Assembly (NCBI GenBank): GCA_010015655.1
Contig: ML976662.1
Span: 990,818 to 1,054,817 of the forward strand
Reading direction: 5' to 3'
Origin: Bimuria novae-zelandiae CBS 107.79
Taxonomy: Eukaryota; Ascomycota; Dothideomycetes; Pleosporales; Didymosphaeriaceae
DNA length: 64,000 nt
Both the position numbers and the translations under genes were made by a program. The notes under the pieces are model-generated. The model was not told the DNA's origin, did not search any database, and saw only the letters and a list, made by a program, of their open reading frames with translations. Positions 41,759 through 52,654 of the stretch are shown piece by piece (the first letter of the stretch is position 1; each line of letters starts with the position of its first letter).

Positions 41759-42849
41759 ATGTTTACCCCGATCGAAACGACTATCGGTGCGTTGCTGCTC
41801 CACCAGTCCACTTCCATCCTCCTTTTCAACAATGGCGTTATCCTTGGGACATCTCAATATATGCGGAATCTTCTTTCGCGGCCGACGATAGCAGTTGCAG
41901 TGTTCTTCGCCGGCATGGCAGCGAGCTTTCCACTGCTACAATGGGTCGCTCCTGAACTTCTCACCACATATCCACCTTTGCCTTCGACGTCAGGGTCAGT
42001 TGTGCTGACTGTACTGATGGGCCTCCTCGTCGGATGGGGGACAAAGGTTAGTGTACCATGAAATCGTGGAGTGTAGCGGAAGAGCACTAACACGCGTAGG
42101 CGGCACACGGATGTACCTCCGGCCATATGCTGTGCGGGCTATCAAGGCTGAGCGGTCGCTCTGCGCTCGCGGTAGCCACGTTCTTTCCTGTTGCTCTTGT
42201 TACGCACCATCTGGTGCACCCATCCCTCCGGACAACGGTCTGCACTAGAGAAGTGCCCTGCTACACTGCGACATATCCCACAAATGCAACGACAATTTCA
42301 CTCGTGGCCCTTGCTACCACCACTATCGTAGCTGGACACATATTTCCACGTTTCCTTGCAAGGCTCAGTCAGGATACAAAGAAAGGAGCCAAACGCGACA
42401 ATGCTTTGTTAGCACTCCACTCCACAGAGCTCGTTGCAGGCCTGGAGTTCGGTCTTGGGCTGCACATCTCGCAAATGGCGAATCCAGCTAAGGTAGCAGC
42501 TTTTCTATCCTTTCCACAGCTCGATGTCTGGGATCCGTCCATGATGCTCGTCATCGTCTTCGGCATTCTCCCGAGCCTGTTCGAGAACCTCATCAAGGGC
42601 TTCGACACCCCACCTCGATTCAACCAGAAATACGAGTACCCAAGCAAGACGCTGGCTGATACGGATTGGAAGTTGGTTTTCGGGGCAGCAGCTTTCGGTG
42701 TTGGCTGGGGCATGTCCGGAACGTGTCCTGGACCTGCGATGTTGAGGACTTTCGCACAGCCTACTTGGGGTTTGCTTTGGATGGGGGGCTTCTGGCTGGG
42801 TGGATTATTTCTTGCGGAGGAGCAGGAGGACTCAGGTGTGTGTGGTTAG
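41759..42849 (+). CDS. YeeE/YedE family sulfur-compound transporter
   Basis: Exons 41759-42046 and 42100-42849; 345 residues, junction in frame, intron 53 bp with CTAAC branch point and TAG acceptor. Hydrophobic helices dominate. The family signature GCTSGHMLCGLSRLSGRS begins exon 2, and a second motif, GWGMSGTCPGPA, near the C-terminus repeats it; each repeat carries the conserved Cys thought to pass thiosulfate along the channel in bacterial TsuA. The repeats and length agree with two-repeat fungal members. It is probably a plasma- or organelle-membrane importer of thiosulfate-like sulfur compounds; the substrate is inferred from the family. The C-terminal GVCG may reflect a missed small 3' exon. 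It sits beside a DUF1479 gene, with no functional link evident. Confidence 0.88.
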
Positions 42850-43239
42850 ACATTGGGGATCTTCTTCGGTCCATCGTTGTGGATCGGACGTGGTGATCGC
42901 GCCCAGAATACCTGAGCAGGTGGGGATTGGGAAAGCTACACCTGGGCATCTGAGGTACCGACGGCCACGGTCGCATCTAGCGACAGCCGGTGGCATTACG
43001 GTGATAGCTGGTTCTTCAAAGGTATAACAACATGCAGCACCCAAATGTTCATTCTGCGATGATAGCGCTGCTATTTCCCACGGTGCATGCAAGGCAATGT
43101 CGTCATTCCCGTTCTAAATCCGTACCACGACACCCCACCGGTTAAGTATCACCGCCAACATACAACACATCTCCGAAATTCAAGGTCAGACCCTAGATAA
43201 ATTCGCAAGCTCTCTCAAGCGCGTATCAAGTACAGTGGG
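42850..43239. other. Intergenic region between YeeE/YedE and DUF1479 genes
   Basis: Both neighbours are on the plus strand; nothing beyond flanking sequence was seen. Confidence 0.45.
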
Positions 43240-44698
43240 ATGGCTTCAGTCACGCAGATTCAAGCTCTAGAGCAGCCCAAAGTTCGGTCAGTGTTCCTAC
43301 TCACCCTTCGAGGTGCAATTACTGACCATATTGCAGAGCTCCATTGCTGGAAGAGAGGTTCGCCGTTCTGAAGAAAACGCTAGTGAAACCTGAGCATAAG
43401 CAGAAGGTGATTGAATCATACGAGCGCTTAATCAAGGTACTGGAAAGCGAAGCAAACTTCATTGCGAAACACGGCCCATCCCTAGTCCCCGAGATCGACT
43501 TCAATGAAGTAAGACAAAACGGTCCGTAACTTTCCACCATGTTATTCGAACACCTTACTCACCTGAGTCCAGGTGGCGTGCTTCCTGCAGACTTCGCGAC
43601 GCTGGTCCGAGAGCGCGGCTGCGTAATCCTCCGCAACGTCGTCCCAGAAGAACAAGCCACGAAATGGGATCAAGACTTGATCGACTACACGAACCGACAC
43701 CGGGAGAGCAGCACACCAAAATTCTAGAGCCTTTACTGGACCCCTCCCCAGGTGCAAATACGCAGCCACCCCAAGATCATGGAGGCTATGAACTGCATAA
43801 GCCAGCTCTGGACGGTGAACAATCCTACCGTTCCCATCGACTTGGCTAGCCAGGTAGTTTATCCCGATCGTTTCCGCATCCGTCTGCCGTCGAAAGAAGC
43901 GGAGTACGTTCTCCCCGCGCACCTCGATAGCGGGTCGACGGAACGCTGGGAGGACGATGCCTATCGATCAAACTACTCCGCGATCTTGGAAGGCAACTGG
44001 CAGGAGTGGGACGACTGGGTCGCGGATAAACGCATCGACGCCTCGAGCGACTTGTACCAGAAAGGCAGCTCGTGCTCCTGTTGGCGCTCCATGCAGGCTT
44101 GGATCTCGCTATCGCACTGCAACACCGGCGAGGGCACACTGCGCTTACTCCCAAGTTTAAAAGCCTCTGTCGCCTACATGATGCTCCGCCCACTCTTCGA
44201 GAATGACGTATTCGACGATACCCAACCGACATTCCCCGGAGCCACACCTGGATTAACGCAGTTCAAACCCACCGCGGAACTCCACCCGCATCTACTCCTA
44301 GAGAAATCCATTGTAGGCATACCGCCGGTGCGACCTGGCGACTACGCTTTCTGGCGCTGCGACCTCGTGCACGAGGTCGACAAATTCCACCCAGGCACGA
44401 GGCCCTCGACGGCAGTGTATCATCCGTGTGTTCCGCTGACGCCGTATAATATCGATAATTGGTGCATGTGAGGGGTGCGTTTAAGGAGTGTGCTGTTCCG
44501 AGGGACTTCTCGGGGCAGCCTTCTTTCAATGGACGGGAGAAGGAGCATGAGGATCATGGGGCGAGGAGGGAGAATGTTCTGAGCGAGCAGGGGATGAGGG
44601 CGATTGGGTTGAAGGGGTTTGATGTAGAGGAGGAGGAGTTGAGTGAGGGGCAGAGAGAGGTGAGACGGTTGGCTAATGCGAGGCTTGGGTTTGCTTAG
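43240..44698 (+). pseudogene. DUF1479 family protein, broken by one stop and one frameshift
   Basis: Exons 43240-43286, 43337-43521 and 43573 onward join in frame: MASVTQIQALEQPKVR, PLLEERFAVLKKTLVKPEH, FNEVRQNGGVLPADFATLVR. Exon 3 then meets TAG at 43725-43727 within PKF-stop-SLYWTPPQ; the same frame continues with DUF1479 blocks (SQVVYPDRFRIR; HLDSGSTERWEDDAY; GEGTLRLLPS) to 44471. There it ends prematurely at YNIDNWCM, but a shift of one base restores the family tail (LVHVRGAFKECAVPRDF to LANARLGFA, ending 44698). DUF1479 (bacterial YbiU) has a HxD motif as in 2-oxoglutarate/Fe(II) dioxygenases, here HLDSG; activity is unknown. The total would be about 455 residues, the family length. Two lesions suggest a pseudogene, or two assembly errors. 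Confidence 0.8.
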
Positions 44699-45278
44699 AG
44701 ACACTAAATTGGAACCGCACCACAGTGCCCGCCTAGAGGATCAAAGGACTATTAACTTTGGGATGTTTCGGGGATCTGCAATGTAGGTACACGAGTAGCA
44801 GCGCTATGTGGTGTTCGCCGTGGCGTTCCGCCAAGGAGAACCGCCCGGTCCGTCTCAACCGCGACTTTACCCAGTGAAGCTTGGCTTCTCAACCCTCTTC
44901 ACCATCTTCTGGTATTTTCAGCCATTTCAATCGACTTTCAAGCAAACCTGCAAGATACATGTTTCGTTTCCATCGCATACATTCTGCCCGGATGAGGCCA
45001 CAGCATCGTTCCGCTACCTACGGTGATATTAATCAATAAAGGTGCTGCGTGGAGACGCGGCTATTGGCCACTATCCAGGGCATTTAATTAATCCGAGAAG
45101 GCCCAATCTATTGCGCATAACAAAACGTTCCTGACGTCTACCAGGAGCATTTTGAACATGTGGCTATAAGGTTCCCTACCGCTTATACGTGGCCAGAAGA
45201 AATCGTCGGGGACTATATCAACATGCAGCCAGCTTCCTGGGCCGTCTGTGGGAGCTTGTACTTCAGACCCCTATCAGA
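44699..45278. other. Intergenic region
   Basis: No gene seen. Just upstream of the glycosidase an in-frame ATG at 45189 would put 30 residues before the signal peptide and is less likely to be used. Confidence 0.45.
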
Positions 45279-47497
45279 ATGCACTTCTCGAGAGCTATAG
45301 CGTCACTGGCGTCGGTTACGTGTCTGGTTAGCTGCGCGCTGGCGGACCTCCGGATTACGGCAGACCACCATTCGTTCGGCGGGGTGAATTTTCCGCAGCT
45401 GCAGTTTTTGGAGCCGGCGTATCGCGAGGAAGTTATAAAAGCTATTGTTAAGGCGAATGCACGGGTTATCCGATTGTTTAGTACGTTCTCCTCCCTCCCA
45501 TCTCATCTTCCACCGAGATCTCTTAAGGTTTTTGCTAACCGCACTTAGTCCGAGGCGATGAACACCACAGTGATGTATATCCCCCTCAGACCTCCCAGCT
45601 TGTTTAAAAATGGTTGGCAGTGCTAATTTTGCAAAGCCTGAGCCCGAGATCGGGGACTTCGACCGCGCGGCATTAAACCAATTCGATGATACGCTGGCAG
45701 CTATTCATCGGATTTCCGAAGGTTGGCGAGCCCCGTGATTTGTGCTTTCATCCGGTGATTTCTGACAAAGTGAAGGCAAGGTCAAAGTCATCATTGCACC
45801 GCACGATGCGCATGCACTGCGGGGCTCGAACGGCGCGCCTTGCGATGCGTACTGCAGAAAGCTCAACGGGGCTTTTCTGGATTTTTATAGCCAGGACGAA
45901 TGTAGGTTGCGCGAATCTCTGCTGTTCCGGGTGAGGGTGTGGAGAAAGCTGATTTTGAGTAGATCGCGCGCATTATAAGACGCGCCTTGAGGTGTTTTTC
46001 AGACATTACGCTTCGAAGAACTTTGGAGGGAGGCCGTGGAGCGAGTTGGGTGAGGTTATTTTGGTACGTTGATGAGACGGCCAGTTTTACGATACGGTGG
46101 ACACTGATTGCTGAGTGAGAGTAGGGTGTGGACCTTCAAAACGAGCCTTGGTCAGGCATCTGGCCAATTCCTGCGGGAGAGCCGTGGCTCTGCGATATTG
46201 CTACGCATCTGAAAGAGGGTCTCGGTCTCGGTGAGAATAACATTGCCGTCATTACCGGGGGGGTTTCCGGACCGCAAACTGTGGACGGCATCCAGAATTT
46301 TCCAGAGTCGGCGTGGAAGTGTTCCGCTATCGACGTAATCGGTATCCACGGCTACTTTGCGCAAGGCGAAGACGAAACGGCGGGTACGCCTTGGGCGAAG
46401 CTGCTTTTGCCGGGGGACACTTTGACCGGTCGCGCTCTGGACAGCAAATTGCTCCTCGTGGAGGAGTGGTCGTACATGAACACTCCGTTGGGATTGAATT
46501 ACAAGAAGCAGGCTATATTCGATCAAGGAAATGCCCTGAATTACCGCGGTATTCCATGGGCAAGTTAAAACTCTTCCCTTCACTCCCTTTACCAAATACT
46601 AATTCTGGGCAGATCTACTCACACCTAACATTTCGCGACGAAGGAACATCACCTAAAATCAGCATCTTACGAGACTCCCAGTTTGCCATTGGTGCACTCT
46701 CCAACGTCCTCACCCGTGCCTCCACCTCCCGCTCCAACTTCAACTGGACCACGTACCTCCACCCTCCACCCAGCGGTGTCACCACCCTCACCACCCTCCC
46801 GCTAAACCCCTACATCCCCGAGCAAAGCACCTGCACCTTCGGCTGCGCCGGCCACCTCTGCGACGCCCCCGACGGCTGCCTCCCCTCTCTCCTCTGCAAA
46901 AACAGCATCTGCCAGGCCCCCTCCTCCGCCCAACCCGGAAAAATCGGTGATATCTGCAACAGCAAGAACCCCTGCCTCTCGCACCTCACCTGCACCTCTG
47001 GATCCTGCCAGTCCTGCAGCGCGCGTGCAACAATCCAGCCCTGGGACCGGCGCTCCTCCTCCGACACGGGGTACAATTCACACAACCCCTTCCGCCGCGA
47101 TCCCATCCCCGCCAACGCCGTAGACGCACAATGCCACACCGACGCCTCCTCCACCTTCCTCTTCCCCTCGCTCCGCATCTGCAAACCGCCCTTCCCTTCG
47201 CGCGGAAACCCCTGCACGAACGCCCAGCACTGCGACGCCAGTCACTTCTGCGACTGGGGTGTATGCGCACCCTGCGGGCCAGGGGACGCCTGCCTCGGCG
47301 CCCCCTGCCGCAGTAACAACAAGTGCAAAACTGGGTTTTGCAATTCCTACGGGAGATGCGATTATGCGGGGAAGAAGAAGATTCTAATGGGGCCGGGCGG
47401 TGGGGCGAAGAGGACGGGGGCGGGGTATAATCTAGGGGTTAAGAGGGGGGAGGGGAGGGGCGCGAATAAGGTGAGGAGTGAGGCGATGAGGGTGGAT
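45279..47497 (+). CDS. Secreted clan GH-A glycosidase with Cys-rich C-terminal domain (3' end lost in gap)
   Basis: Seven exons: 45279-45480, 45549-45574, 45637-45721, 45776-45901, 45963-46063, 46125-46559, 46613-47497; all phases agree and give 620 residues before the N gap. MHFSRAIASLASVTCLVSCA is a signal peptide ending near ALA-DL. The catalytic part resembles GH5-type TIM barrels: RAHYKTRLEVFFRHY, then VDLQNEPWSG with Glu187 (acid/base in NEP), HGYFAQG, and LLVEEWSY with Glu293 or Glu294 as nucleophile. The bond cleaved cannot be told; beta-mannan or beta-glucan are reasonable guesses. From about residue 360, a region with more than twenty Cys (CTFGCAGHLCDAPDGCLPSL, CKNSICQAP, CNSKNPCLSHLTC) resembles stacked EGF/chitin-binding-like knots. 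Exon 6 ends at a GC donor (GCAAGT). The C-terminal coding end lies in or beyond the gap. Confidence 0.82.
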
Positions 47498-47697
47498 NNN
47501 NNNNNNNNNNNNNNNNNNNNNNNNNNNNNNNNNNNNNNNNNNNNNNNNNNNNNNNNNNNNNNNNNNNNNNNNNNNNNNNNNNNNNNNNNNNNNNNNNNNN
47601 NNNNNNNNNNNNNNNNNNNNNNNNNNNNNNNNNNNNNNNNNNNNNNNNNNNNNNNNNNNNNNNNNNNNNNNNNNNNNNNNNNNNNNNNNNNNNNNNN
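47498..47697. other. Assembly gap (200 N)
   Basis: Exactly 200 N. It truncates the C-terminus of the glycosidase; the frame before it is still open (ends RVD) and the frame directly after it reaches a stop within 15 bases (GTGTCTAG). Confidence 0.98.
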
Positions 47698-48136
47698 AAA
47701 GTGGGTGTCTAGATGGTGAAAATTAGGTGGACTTCCCTGGATGTACAATAGACGGGAGTGTTTGGGCGTTTGGGCGAAACAGTGATAGCTCGTTATTCTT
47801 ATGGGCATCGCCGAAACCTGTGTGATTCGAAAAATAAAAAAGCTTAGAACGCTAGCGATTCACATGCAACCAGGTACGGCAGTACAACGCAGAGACTACA
47901 ACTTAGTCTATAACAAGCTCACGCTGCCCGGTACGACAAACAACCCAGCTATCCAAATCTACTCGCTCGTTTCTATGAGTTATACTGCGCTTACTTGCTA
48001 GCGCTCCCGTGCTGCTTCATCAATGTTTGCTAGCCACCAGTATAACACATCTCCTCACCCCAAGACCGCCCCTCTTACCTCCTTCCCATCCTTATCCCCA
48101 TCTCCTCTCCTCTCCTCACCATTGTCCCCTCCTACA
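47698..48136. other. Region between gap and small protein gene
   Basis: May contain the 3' end of the glycosidase gene and an upstream exon (signal peptide) of the following gene. In-frame ATG at 48023 would extend that gene by 38 residues. Confidence 0.4.
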
Positions 48137-48840
48137 ATGCGCCTCCCCCTCCTCCCCCCATCAACGCACTCCCCGCAATTCTGCCCCGACTTCATCCTCC
48201 CCTCTTCCTTCCCCTCCCCCGCCTCCCTCAATCTCACCTCGTCCTCCCTCTACAACGCCGGCGCCCTCCTCCGCCCGCCCCCCTCCGCGCACACCACCGT
48301 CTACCCCAGCGGAACCTGCGGCCCTGACCACGCCTACGCCTCCCTCCCCTCAGCCATCTGCTGCGTGAACTTTCTCCTCTCCCTCCCCCCCTCGTGGCGC
48401 TGCATCTCCGCAGACCATCTCGATTACAGCGGCGCGGCGTACTGCGGGACCGTGAACCCGGACGGGAGTAGTGTGTTAGTTAAGGGGCTCTCTTTTAGGG
48501 CTACGCGGGAGGTGGATAGTTGGTATGTCTCTCCACATGTGCAAGGGTGTGTGTGTGTGTGTGTGTTAACGCAAGGGTGCGGACAGTCGCGATGTAGCCC
48601 AGGCAGCGATATGGGTGCTGGATAACTGCAGTCGTAATGATAAGGGGGATACCGCTGGTGAGTATGGCACCGTATCTGTGGTAATGGGGTGTTCGATGTG
48701 GATGGAGCCGCGCTGATGAGAGGATAGGCTGGCAGGCGGTGCCAGGGAATGAGAATCATCTCGTTGGGGTGACGAATGTAAGGAATCCTAATGCTGGGTC
48801 GAGTGCGGACGGCATGGTGGCTGCGAGGTTTAAGGTGTAG
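48137..48840 (+). CDS. Small Cys-containing hypothetical protein, three exons
   Basis: Exons 48137-48522, 48587-48657, 48728-48840; 189 residues, all in frame, ending with ...GSSADGMVAARFKV at TAG 48838. Readable blocks: CGPDHAYASLPSAICCVNFL, WRCISADHLDYSGAAYCGTV, DVAQAAIWVLDNCSRNDKG and GWQAVPGNENHLVGVTNVRN. The layout (paired Cys, DxAxAAxxVLDxC, then GNxNHLVxVTN) is like small secreted fungal proteins of unknown function. No signal peptide appears with this start, so an upstream exon or the ATG at 48023 may be used. Intron 1 contains a (GT) microsatellite directly before the acceptor. It lies next to the glycosidase on the same strand. Confidence 0.65.
48547..48566 (+). repeat. (GT)10 microsatellite inside an intron
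   Basis: Ten GT units between the donor at 48523 and acceptor at 48586 of the small-protein gene; likely length-polymorphic. Confidence 0.85.
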
Positions 48841-49120
48841 ATTTACATGGGTTGTGTCGGAGGCCGGACGAGGCTTGGAGAGTTCGCTTTTGTGCCGGGG
48901 GGTTAAGGGGGCTGGAAAGCGTGGATGCGTTTAGTGCGTAGTGAGAAGATGGGTATTAGGTGCTGCGCTGGAGACGGCGAGTGAGGATCGGAACTGCAGG
49001 GGGGTGGCCGTAGAGTAACACCGCACCATACGAGCGAATTATTATAGACGCCATGTGCTTTCTACTGCCACCTTCCCTCAACCGTCCCAACCTTCAAGTT
49101 CAAATCTCCCTCTCTCCCCA
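48841..49120. other. Intergenic region between convergent genes
   Basis: Shared 3' flanks of the small-protein gene and the ARMH3-like gene. Confidence 0.45.
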
Positions 49121-51288
49121 TCAAACTTCCTCCCTCAACCTCTTCGCATCCTCAACCGTCGCCCTCGCAACCCTCTTCAACGCCCCCTTCCAATCCGCCT
49201 CCCTCCACCTCTCCCACCTCTCCAACCCCTCCCCCGCTTCAATACTCAACGTCTCATATCCCTGCTTAATCACCCTCCCCACCTCCTCGGGGCTCAAATT
49301 CTTCTTCCCCTTCCCAGCCACCCCATCCTTGCTCTCCAGTAGCGCATGATAATGCGCCGACACGCTCACCAGCGTCTGCATCGACGTCGACCCCGCGAGG
49401 TCAAACGCGTCGCGGAACTTCGTCAGGATATCGCCCGTTTCGACGAGCTTGTAGAAGAGGTCGTCGTAGGCGGCGGGGTCGGGAAGGAAGTTTTCACCCC
49501 GCGAGAGGGCCAAGGCGAGGAGGTTGACGAGGAGGGAGACCATGTCTGAGGAGCGGTGGAGAGAGCGGATGTCGGCGACATAGGTGGTTAGGAAGCGGAA
49601 GAAGGAGAGGAGGGAGCGCCAGAGCTCGGACCAGTGGTAGGTAATGCGTACTTTTGCTTTGCTGAGGTAGGTGAGGAGGCGGAGGAGGATGCCGAGGGAG
49701 AGGCTGGTGAGGAAATGTTAGAGAATGATGTAGGGGAGGATTAGTATGTGGGGAGGGGGGGAAGCATACGTGTAGAAGTCGATGTCAAGACGCCGTCGCA
49801 GGTTGTGGTTGATTCCGTCGACGACTAGGTCGATGATGATGGATGCGGCGGTTCGATCGCCCCGTACGATGGGGAGGTAGGGCTGCCGTTGCCGGCACAA
49901 TCGCACGGGCATCTTGTTCTCCTCGCTGCAAAGTCGCTTTACAAGCGATTGGTCCTCGACTAGGATCTGTAGGGTGAACAGACTGAGGTGGGTGTACAAG
50001 GCGGCTCTCTGGGAGCGATGTGCATGTTGGAAGAGGTAAGAGGTGAGCGAGAGGAAAGCACTCATGGGAGAAGTGTCGCCCTTCTGCTCTGGTTCTTGGG
50101 AAACGAGGTTGAAGCAGAACACCTTGTTCGCGTTGGCGAAATCGTACGTGGAGAGGAGCACACCGATTTCGGGCCCAGGGCTGGGAAGGCAGTGAGCAAA
50201 AGGCGTCCAGGCGGCTCAGAAGCTACATACAGTGCTGCAAACATCGACTTGCTCTCCTCGGCGCCCGGCGTCGGCGTGGACGGCCGTGACGCGGGTGAGA
50301 GCATTCCCAGTCCGAAATAGCTCAGCGTCGACCCCAGCGACCAGCCCTCGGGCATATCGTCTTGCACCGCGACATAGGCGTCCCTCAACCTGACGCATGT
50401 CTCTCCGAAGCTTGTGATGATCTTCTGTATGATGGCGTCGTTTACGAAGTCGTCGAGCCGTAGCCTATACGGATTCTGAAACTCGAATTTGTTGTAGTTG
50501 ACGAGCAGCCCCAGGAGGTAGAAGGCCGGCAGCACCTGCGTGCTGTCTTCGCAGTCTTGTGTGTACTTCATGAGCGACGGAAACAGGTCTCGGTGCGTGA
50601 AGTACGACGGCAGGACGGTGAGGAAGCCGGCGGCAGTAATCGACAGCGTGGTCCGCACCGCCTTGAGCCGTAGAGGAACTGCGTGAATCAGCACACACTC
50701 CCTTGAAACGCCGCTCTTTCTTCCCGACATACTGTTCCTTCCATTCCGGATGACCATATCCAGCGCGCCCACAAAATCGGCCATGACGACGTCCGCATCG
50801 TGCAGGCCTGCGAGCACTGAAATGATATCTGAGCTCGGATTCGTGTACTTCTTGGTCAGGGCAGCATCTAGGAACACGGTCAAGGTCTGGCCGGTAAGCC
50901 AGCGCATACACTCTGGGCATGGGGCCTCATACCTCGAGCGCAATCTCGTCCGACGGCGCCGTCGCCTGCTTTATCCGCGCAATGGCGCGCCGGAACAGCT
51001 CCTGCGAATGCTCCTGCAGGTGCAGCATCTCGTCGGGCGACATGCGGCCCAGCACGCGCTTGAACCCCGCATGGTCCGGTCGGTGCAAAAAGAACTCTTC
51101 CCAGAAGCCCTCGGAAAGCTCGGCGTGTTCGTCTCCGTCTTCGTCTTCGTCTTCTTCCTGTCGTGGCTTTCAGCAGAGGTCGCACAGGTGGCGAGGAGAG
51201 CACGCACGCGGAAGAGCGTCTCGTAGAGGTGGATGATCTTTGGCTGGAACGACTGCTGCGAGACCTGCGTCAACGGCGACGGCTCCAT
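49121..51288 (-). CDS. Armadillo-like helical domain protein (ARMH3/DUF1741 family)
   Basis: Six exons: 51288-51208, 51157-50933, 50886-50733, 50678-50231, 50180-49770, 49703-49121; total 1902 bp, 633 residues, all phases agree. The N-terminus reads PKIIHLYETLFRE, an acidic run, EGFWEEFFLHRPDHAGFKRV; then LTVFLDAALTKKY, RTTLSITAAGFLTVLPSYF, LPAFYLLGLLVNYNKFEFQN, VLLSTYDFANANKVFC and LVNLLALALSRGENFLPD. These all-helical blocks match the family of human ARMH3 (C10orf76, 689 residues), a Golgi-associated protein that binds GBF1 and PI4KB. A role at the Golgi is inferred from that. Paired head-to-head with NRK1, 296 bp apart. Confidence 0.82.
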
Positions 51289-51584
51289 TGTGGTCGCGGC
51301 GAGATGCGCGGAGGAATCGCCTGTTCGCTCGTCGCTTTCAGTGGTGTTGTTGCGACAGCTGCGCCAAACGAAGCGACTAGGGCCCCGTTTGCAACCCAGG
51401 CGACGCAACACCACATTTCTCAGATATCACCTATATAAAACAGCACATCCTTCCCTAGGCCGCCTTCAAGACAGGTTACATGAAAAGAGCATAGATTTCA
51501 AGTGAACATCTTCATAAACTTCTCTCCCAACTACCACGTCAACCCATAGCGGGGTACCAAACCGTTCCCTTCCAGCGCAGCTAT
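51289..51584. promoter_or_regulatory. Divergent promoter region, ARMH3-like gene / NRK1
   Basis: 296 bp separate the two start codons. An upstream in-frame ATG of the ARMH3-like gene at 51414 would consume part of it. A TATAAA-like ATATAAAA lies at about 51432-51440, oriented toward NRK1. Confidence 0.45.
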
Positions 51585-52367
51585 ATGCCCAATCCCGAAG
51601 AAAAACCACCCAAAATGCCACCAACCCCCCTCCTCCTCGCCATTTCCGGCCCCTCCTCCTCCGGAAAAACAACCCTATCCCGCCTCCTCCGCGACATCTT
51701 CCCTTCCTCCACCCTGTCCCTCCTCCACCTCGATGACTTCTACCACACCGACGCCGCCATCCCCCTGAAAAACGGCGTCCAAGACTGGGACTGCATCGAG
51801 TCCCTCAACCTGCCCTTACTCCGCTCTACCCTTTCCTACATAAAGGAGCACGGGCACTCGCCGCCAGACTTCGTGAGCAAGGAAGATCAGAATAGTGTCG
51901 GCGAGCACGGCGTGCCACCCCACGTCGTAGAGAAAGCGCACGAGCGGATAACGGAGGCGATAAACGATGTAGGCTGGAAAAGAAAAGTCTGTGTAGTAGA
52001 CGGCTTCCTCTTATTCAGCGAAGCCATGAAAGAAATCCGCGATTTCTTCGACGTCAAACTCTTTCTACGTACGAGCTACGCGACTGCGAAGCGCCGCCGG
52101 GAGGCGCGCAGCGGGTACGTGACGCTCGAAGGCTTCTGGGCGGATCCGCCGGGGTACGTGGATCAGATCGTGTGGCCGAACTACGTGGCTGATCACAAGT
52201 TTTTGTTCCAAGGGGGTGATGTAGAGGGCGAGTTGGATGAGGGGGTTTGTAAGAGGGTAGGGATTGAGGGGATGCCGAGGGAGGCCGAGGGGGATATGGG
52301 CGTGTGCTTGGAGTGGGCGGTGGGGGTTTTGGAGGGGGTTATTAGAGGGGAGGGAAAAGGAGCATGA
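51585..52367 (+). CDS. NRK1: Nicotinamide riboside kinase
   Basis: 260 residues, single exon. P-loop kinase of the uridine-kinase-like group: Walker A GPSSSGKTTLS at residues 22-32, HLDDFYHTD at about 48-56, VQDWDCIESLNL (the substrate-binding Asp-Trp-Asp segment typical of NRK), VVDGFLLFSEA and KLFLRTSYATAKRRREARSG lid region. NRK phosphorylates nicotinamide riboside (and nicotinic acid riboside) to the mononucleotide for NAD salvage, in the cytosol. Length matches yeast Nrk1 (about 240). Met11 (51615) is an alternative start, giving MPPTPLLLAISG, closer to the family. Confidence 0.9.
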   Translation: MPNPEEKPPKMPPTPLLLAISGPSSSGKTTLSRLLRDIFPSSTLSLLHLDDFYHTDAAIPLKNGVQDWDCIESLNLPLLRSTLSYIKEHGHSPPDFVSKEDQNSVGEHGVPPHVVEKAHERITEAINDVGWKRKVCVVDGFLLFSEAMKEIRDFFDVKLFLRTSYATAKRRREARSGYVTLEGFWADPPGYVDQIVWPNYVADHKFLFQGGDVEGELDEGVCKRVGIEGMPREAEGDMGVCLEWAVGVLEGVIRGEGKGA

Positions 52368-52654
52368 TGGGGGTGTATAGAGATGGGTAGGAAGTGGGAG
52401 GGACGGGGGATGCTGGGTATGTTTTTGTTGTACATGGCATGACTGCTGTTGAATTACGGCGAGGAATACCCTGACTCTGTTGTGCTAACGAATCCGAACC
52501 ATTTTCACCTAAGCGCCTGAACCCCGTAGATAGTGATACAGCGTGCTCTGGAGATACGCAAAAATTCCATACCGTTGAGTGAGAGAAAAAGAGCGGGAGG
52601 ACCGGAAAGCGGCAGACGAAAGGACTAAATGTGGACCACAGCGCAACGATGCGC
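52368..52654. other. Intergenic region between convergent NRK1 and EAF3
   Basis: 3' flanks only. Confidence 0.5.

Noticed and set aside
48547..48566. Repeat considered as part of a CRISPR-like array
   Set aside because: Simple GT microsatellite with no spacers; the genome is eukaryotic.
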